Positions 58,530 through 64,000 of a DNA stretch of 64,000 nt are shown piece by piece. The stretch spans positions 4,449,001-4,513,000 of the forward strand of contig CATNEN010000030.1 of NCBI GenBank assembly GCA_950097015.1, written 5' to 3'. Made by a program: the position numbers and the translations under genes. Numbering within the stretch: the stretch's first letter is position 1; every line of letters starts with the position of its first letter. Source of the DNA: Macrostomum hystrix. Lineage: Eukaryota; Platyhelminthes; Macrostomidae. The notes under the pieces are model-generated. The model was given only the letters and a program-made list of their open reading frames with translations, made no database searches and was not told the origin of the DNA.

Positions 58530-59790
58530 TCCAAACCGATCCCGATCTTCCGTCCCATAGCAACCAATCACGCAGGCTACATGCGTTTAGCTTTTGTGTA
58601 CAAGTTGCTTAAAATATAATTGTCAACGTATACTCAGCTAGGAAATCAATGATTTTCCGATTTAGCTTCTAGCCAGGTTTCTTGGCGGACTGTGGCCTGA
58701 TTTTGGGACAGCTCTAGGCGATGCAGAGATGTCCAAGACCTTCTTTTCCATGGAATAGAGACGGCACGAAACAAGTTCAGGGGTCATAAATAGATTTAAG
58801 AGGTCAAGATGCAGCCCACAATGATACAGTGCGCCTACATCAGTTTTAGCTTTGTGTGGTAGTAGCTCGGGCTCGTTAGTGCACTCTGAACTGAAATATC
58901 ACTTGCTAGATAAGGAAGCCTCGAATAGTTAACGTTAAAATTTTCGGTATTCGAGGCTCTATTTTTGGAACCTGAGGGGGGAATTCTGAGACGAAAGCTT
59001 TTTTGTTTCGCACTGATGTCCATAGTTTTGTTATTATAATGAGGTGTGCTAAAATCAATATGGTTCCTAGAAATTGTTTATTTAATTTATACCCACGAAG
59101 ACTAGAGTGAATGCAGGTAAGCAGTATTTTCAACCATCAGAAAACCAGAAGTTGCCCTGAATTTCTACAATTAAAACGGTGAAATTAACTCCACAGAAAT
59201 CCAAGTGCTCTGTGCTAATCTATACCTAAGCCTTATGTACGATGCATTACACATTATTAAAATTCGCCTCTCTCGGCTCAAAAGAAGTACTTACTGTTAT
59301 AAGCTAGCCAAAGGCGGATGGAGCGGCTCTCGCTTAAAAACGGAGTCGCCCAACCACTTAAGCAGGCACCCAACAGCATGCTTGTATGACACTTTCAATA
59401 ATGAACTCCCTTAGTCGCCCCTGCAGCTCCGACATTGCTAATAGAGTGTGTAATAAGATCGATGGCCCTGCCTGTCACCAGTTCTGGCTGGCTTGTATTC
59501 AGGATGTAGGTCAGCGGGAGATGAGCGCCTGGGACTCTGCTACTTCTCTCTTGTCTGCAGGCATCAGGTAGCTGCGTGGATTAAAAAAACGCTTTGCTTA
59601 TATTCCCTAGCTTGTTGCTTGCCATTTTTATCCCTCGCAGAGCGCAACTCCCAGATTTTCGCATGATAGGGACCAGAGGATCTTATTCACTTAAATCTCA
59701 GACCCGCATTCTTTCCCTCAGCTGCGCGCATATCAAATGCTGAGCTGTGTGCACTCATGCAGCCTGCGCAGATCTTATACTCGTATCACT
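58530..59790. other. Intergenic, nothing supported
   Basis: AT-rich. Short open frames only. Confidence 0.4.
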
Positions 59791-59799
59791 ACGCAGCCC

Positions 59800-59945
59800 G
59801 AAGTGTTCGGCAGTGGCAGGACTGGCAGATCTGTACAGTCTCGATGAAGGGCTGGAAGATTTGTACAGCCACGATGAAAGACAGGTAGATCTGAACAGTC
59901 ACGTTGAAGAACTGGCAGACCTGATCAGTCCCTGTGAAGGACCCG
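59800..59945 (+). repeat. 33-bp repeat within a short open frame
   Basis: Four imperfect copies of a 33-bp unit. The + frame 59747-59953 (68 codons) reads LADLYSLDEG, LEDLYSHDER, VDLNSHVEE and LADLISPCEG, an 11-residue repeat. The start is uncertain and no family is recognised. It may be coding or an ordinary minisatellite. Confidence 0.5.
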
Positions 59946-59959
59946 TCATATAAAAAATA

Positions 59960-60480
59960 TAACTACCAATAACGATAGTAGTAAAATGTGAATAAAAAAT
60001 GTCGAGAATCGCTAATTATTATGTTAGCATGGCCACAGAATGAGCTGTTAGACATGACATAAGCTGGTTTCCATTAAGCCCTTGATTTCAGCACGCATTA
60101 TCAAGCAAGACACAAGCAAGCAAGAGAAGTTATGCAGCATGACGATGCTATCACAGGAGAATCTCCGCGGCCGCTGTAAGCAGATTGCACAGCTTGAAAA
60201 GTGTTGATTGCACGCTTGGATACATCATGCCGAAGGTAATTGACAAATAATAAGCAATTTAAATAGCGCTTTTGGCCAAACTGGTACGTGCATTATAGCT
60301 TTCATTCGTTAGATGCATGCTCGTGAAGCAAATACAGAAACTATACCTAATAAGCTCTTGTGAAAATAGAATACAGACGTTGAAAATCAAGGCCAATTTA
60401 ATTGTACTTCCGATGGAAGCAGTTCATATGAGATTGCGGTGCAGTTCTGAAATTGATCATAATCCCCATAGACTGCTATG
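59960..60480. other. Intergenic, nothing supported
   Basis: AT-rich, no gene. Confidence 0.4.
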
Positions 60481-60483
60481 AGG

Positions 60484-60903
60484 GTGCAGTGAGCCACTGA
60501 CGGGCAAGGGGAGTGTGCAGTGAGCCACTGACGGGCAAGGGGAGTGTGCAGTGAGCCACTGACGGGCAAGGGGAGTGTGCAGTGAGCCACTGGCAGGCCT
60601 GGGGAGGGTGCAGTGAGACACTGGCAGGCCTGGGGAGGGTGCAGTGAGCCACTGACGGGCAAGGGGAGTGTGCAATGAGCCACTGACGGGCAAGGGGAGT
60701 GTGCAGTGAGCCACTGACGGGCAAGGGGAGTGTGCAGTGAGCCACTGACGGGCAAGGGGAGTGTGCAGTGAGACACTGGCAGGCCTGGGGAGGGTGCAGT
60801 GAGCCACTGACGGGCCTGGGGAGGGTGCGGTGAGACACTGACGGGCCTGGGGAGGGTGCGGTGAGACACTGGCAGGCCAGGGGAGGGTGCGGTGAGACAC
60901 TGG
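60484..60903. repeat. 31-bp minisatellite
   Basis: About 13 copies of a unit with GTGCAGTGAGCCACTGACGG followed by GCAAGGGGAGT. Two main variants (ACGGGCAAG and GCAGGCCTG) are grouped rather than mixed at random. All three minus-strand frames are open through it, an effect of the 31-bp period. Confidence 0.92.
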
Positions 60904-60909
60904 CTGAAT

Positions 60910-61925
60910 CGCTAATACGCTCGTAATAACACAAATGCATGTAAACGATAGTTGTAATCTGGAATTAGGAAAAGACTAAGAATATGAGAGACTAAAAGGT
61001 ACGGAACTTAAAGCTACCGAAAATTGAACAACAGTTACAGTTAAAACTAATTATATGACTAAACAGCTACAGCATAACAAATGTGTTTCATCGTATTAAC
61101 GGTAGTTGGAGATAACAAATGCTTTAAGTTAAAGTACAATGTACGCTAGTACAATGTACGCGCTTTGGACGGACCTGGAACACGAGTTTTGTGGTGTTTA
61201 GACCAGTACTTTTAATGGTGGCTTGAACTGGTCGAGTCGAAGGATCATCCTGGGGATGTGGGTCGAAGGATGATCTTCGGGAAGAGGGAAGAAAACATTG
61301 TACGTAAAAGAACTACCGAGATGTATTGCGCTTATGTGAGTTGAGATAATAATGTGAGAAAATACGAAACATTTGTTTTAAGCAAGGTAAGTACAAACCA
61401 TTGACGAATGGAAGACTTTGCAGTCTGTATGGCAACAAAAACATGAACATACGCCTCATATAGCTGATAAAAGTCAGTAGGTAGTTAAGATTGCTTTTAT
61501 CACCAAGAAGGCGAATTTTTGTGACCGGTGAGTGAACGGCTGCGAATGAAAGGGTTTAGTAAAGTATGCTCCCTTGCAGAAATAAAAATAAAAACTAATT
61601 TTACGCTTGAAGTAAAAGTTAATGCTTATAGTGTTAATACTTGTGGCGCGCATTTCAAACAATAATCTAATAAGCCATAGCGAAGGACACTGGCAACTAA
61701 AGTACACAAAAATAAGTTCGATATTATCAGTCTGGTATTGACATTAGTCAACAAAAAAGAGACTGTAAGTGTGCAACTACACAGTTTGTAAATTCTATTT
61801 GAAAGCAGCAAAAGCCAGCACCATAATAGTATATATAAGAACTATTTACAAGCGAGCGACTATGCAAAGCATACTCGAGCTGCGGCTTGCTAATCAGTTA
61901 TACTAATAGACCAGGGAGATCAGAT
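60910..61925. other. Intergenic, 3' flank of PKN gene
   Basis: AT-rich with no gene. No clear minus-strand AATAAA close to the PKN stop. Confidence 0.4.
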
Positions 61926-61930
61926 ATAGA

Positions 61931-64000
<2,070 letters not shown>

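Noticed and set aside
60387-60940. Three overlapping minus-strand frames of about 150 residues
   Set aside because: A 31-bp minisatellite gives the same peptide in all frames; no start or splice context.

Overview
This window looks like nuclear DNA of an invertebrate animal. The coding regions are split by GT-AG introns, and the proteins are clear metazoan families: an MCTP C2 protein, a Slo/BK channel, PKN kinase, UBC9, AIG1/ADTRP, NPC2 and two rhodopsin-class GPCRs. Mobile DNA includes a Helitron remnant, a non-LTR reverse transcriptase pseudogene, hAT-like and other short inverted-repeat elements, tRNA-like SINEs and a tyrosine-recombinase element. A lophotrochozoan, possibly a free-living flatworm, is my guess from receptor type and repeat style; nothing in the sequence proves the taxon.

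Layout, left to right. 1.3-3.7 kb: an unrecognised secreted protein (+). 6.4-8.7 kb: MCTP (-). 9.3-11.75 kb: a 20-bp satellite of about 121 units. 12.4-15.2 kb: a five-exon coiled-coil protein ending in a Death domain (+). 15.7-17.9 kb: a FMRFamide-receptor-like GPCR (-). 19.6-20.0 kb: mitochondrial SSB (-). 21.0-21.7 kb: UBC9 (-). 21.9-28.5 kb: a mobile-element cluster. 30.4-34.8 kb: BK channel (-). 36.6-39 kb: SINE-like repeats. 40.1-42.2 kb: AIG1/ADTRP (+). 42.6-44.9 kb: three minisatellites. 44.2-45.5 kb: NPC2 (-). 46.5-48.6 kb: a tRNA-like repeat, a long palindrome and a tyrosine-recombinase gene flanked by inverted repeats. 50.8-57.3 kb: an aminergic GPCR with a 4.5-kb intron (+). 57.9-62.7 kb: minisatellites. 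61.9-64.0 kb: the 3' part of PKN (-), cut by the window edge.

The genes do not form a pathway. Several have signalling or membrane roles: BK channel, aminergic and peptide GPCRs, MCTP, PKN and a Death-domain adaptor. Exon structures below were rebuilt by hand from splice signals, reading phase and family conservation. Many introns and intergenic gaps carry tandem repeats of 17-43 bp, a striking feature of this genome. The strongest candidates for new biology are the inverted-repeat-flanked tyrosine recombinase, the coiled-coil/Death-domain protein and the higher-order structured 20-bp satellite.
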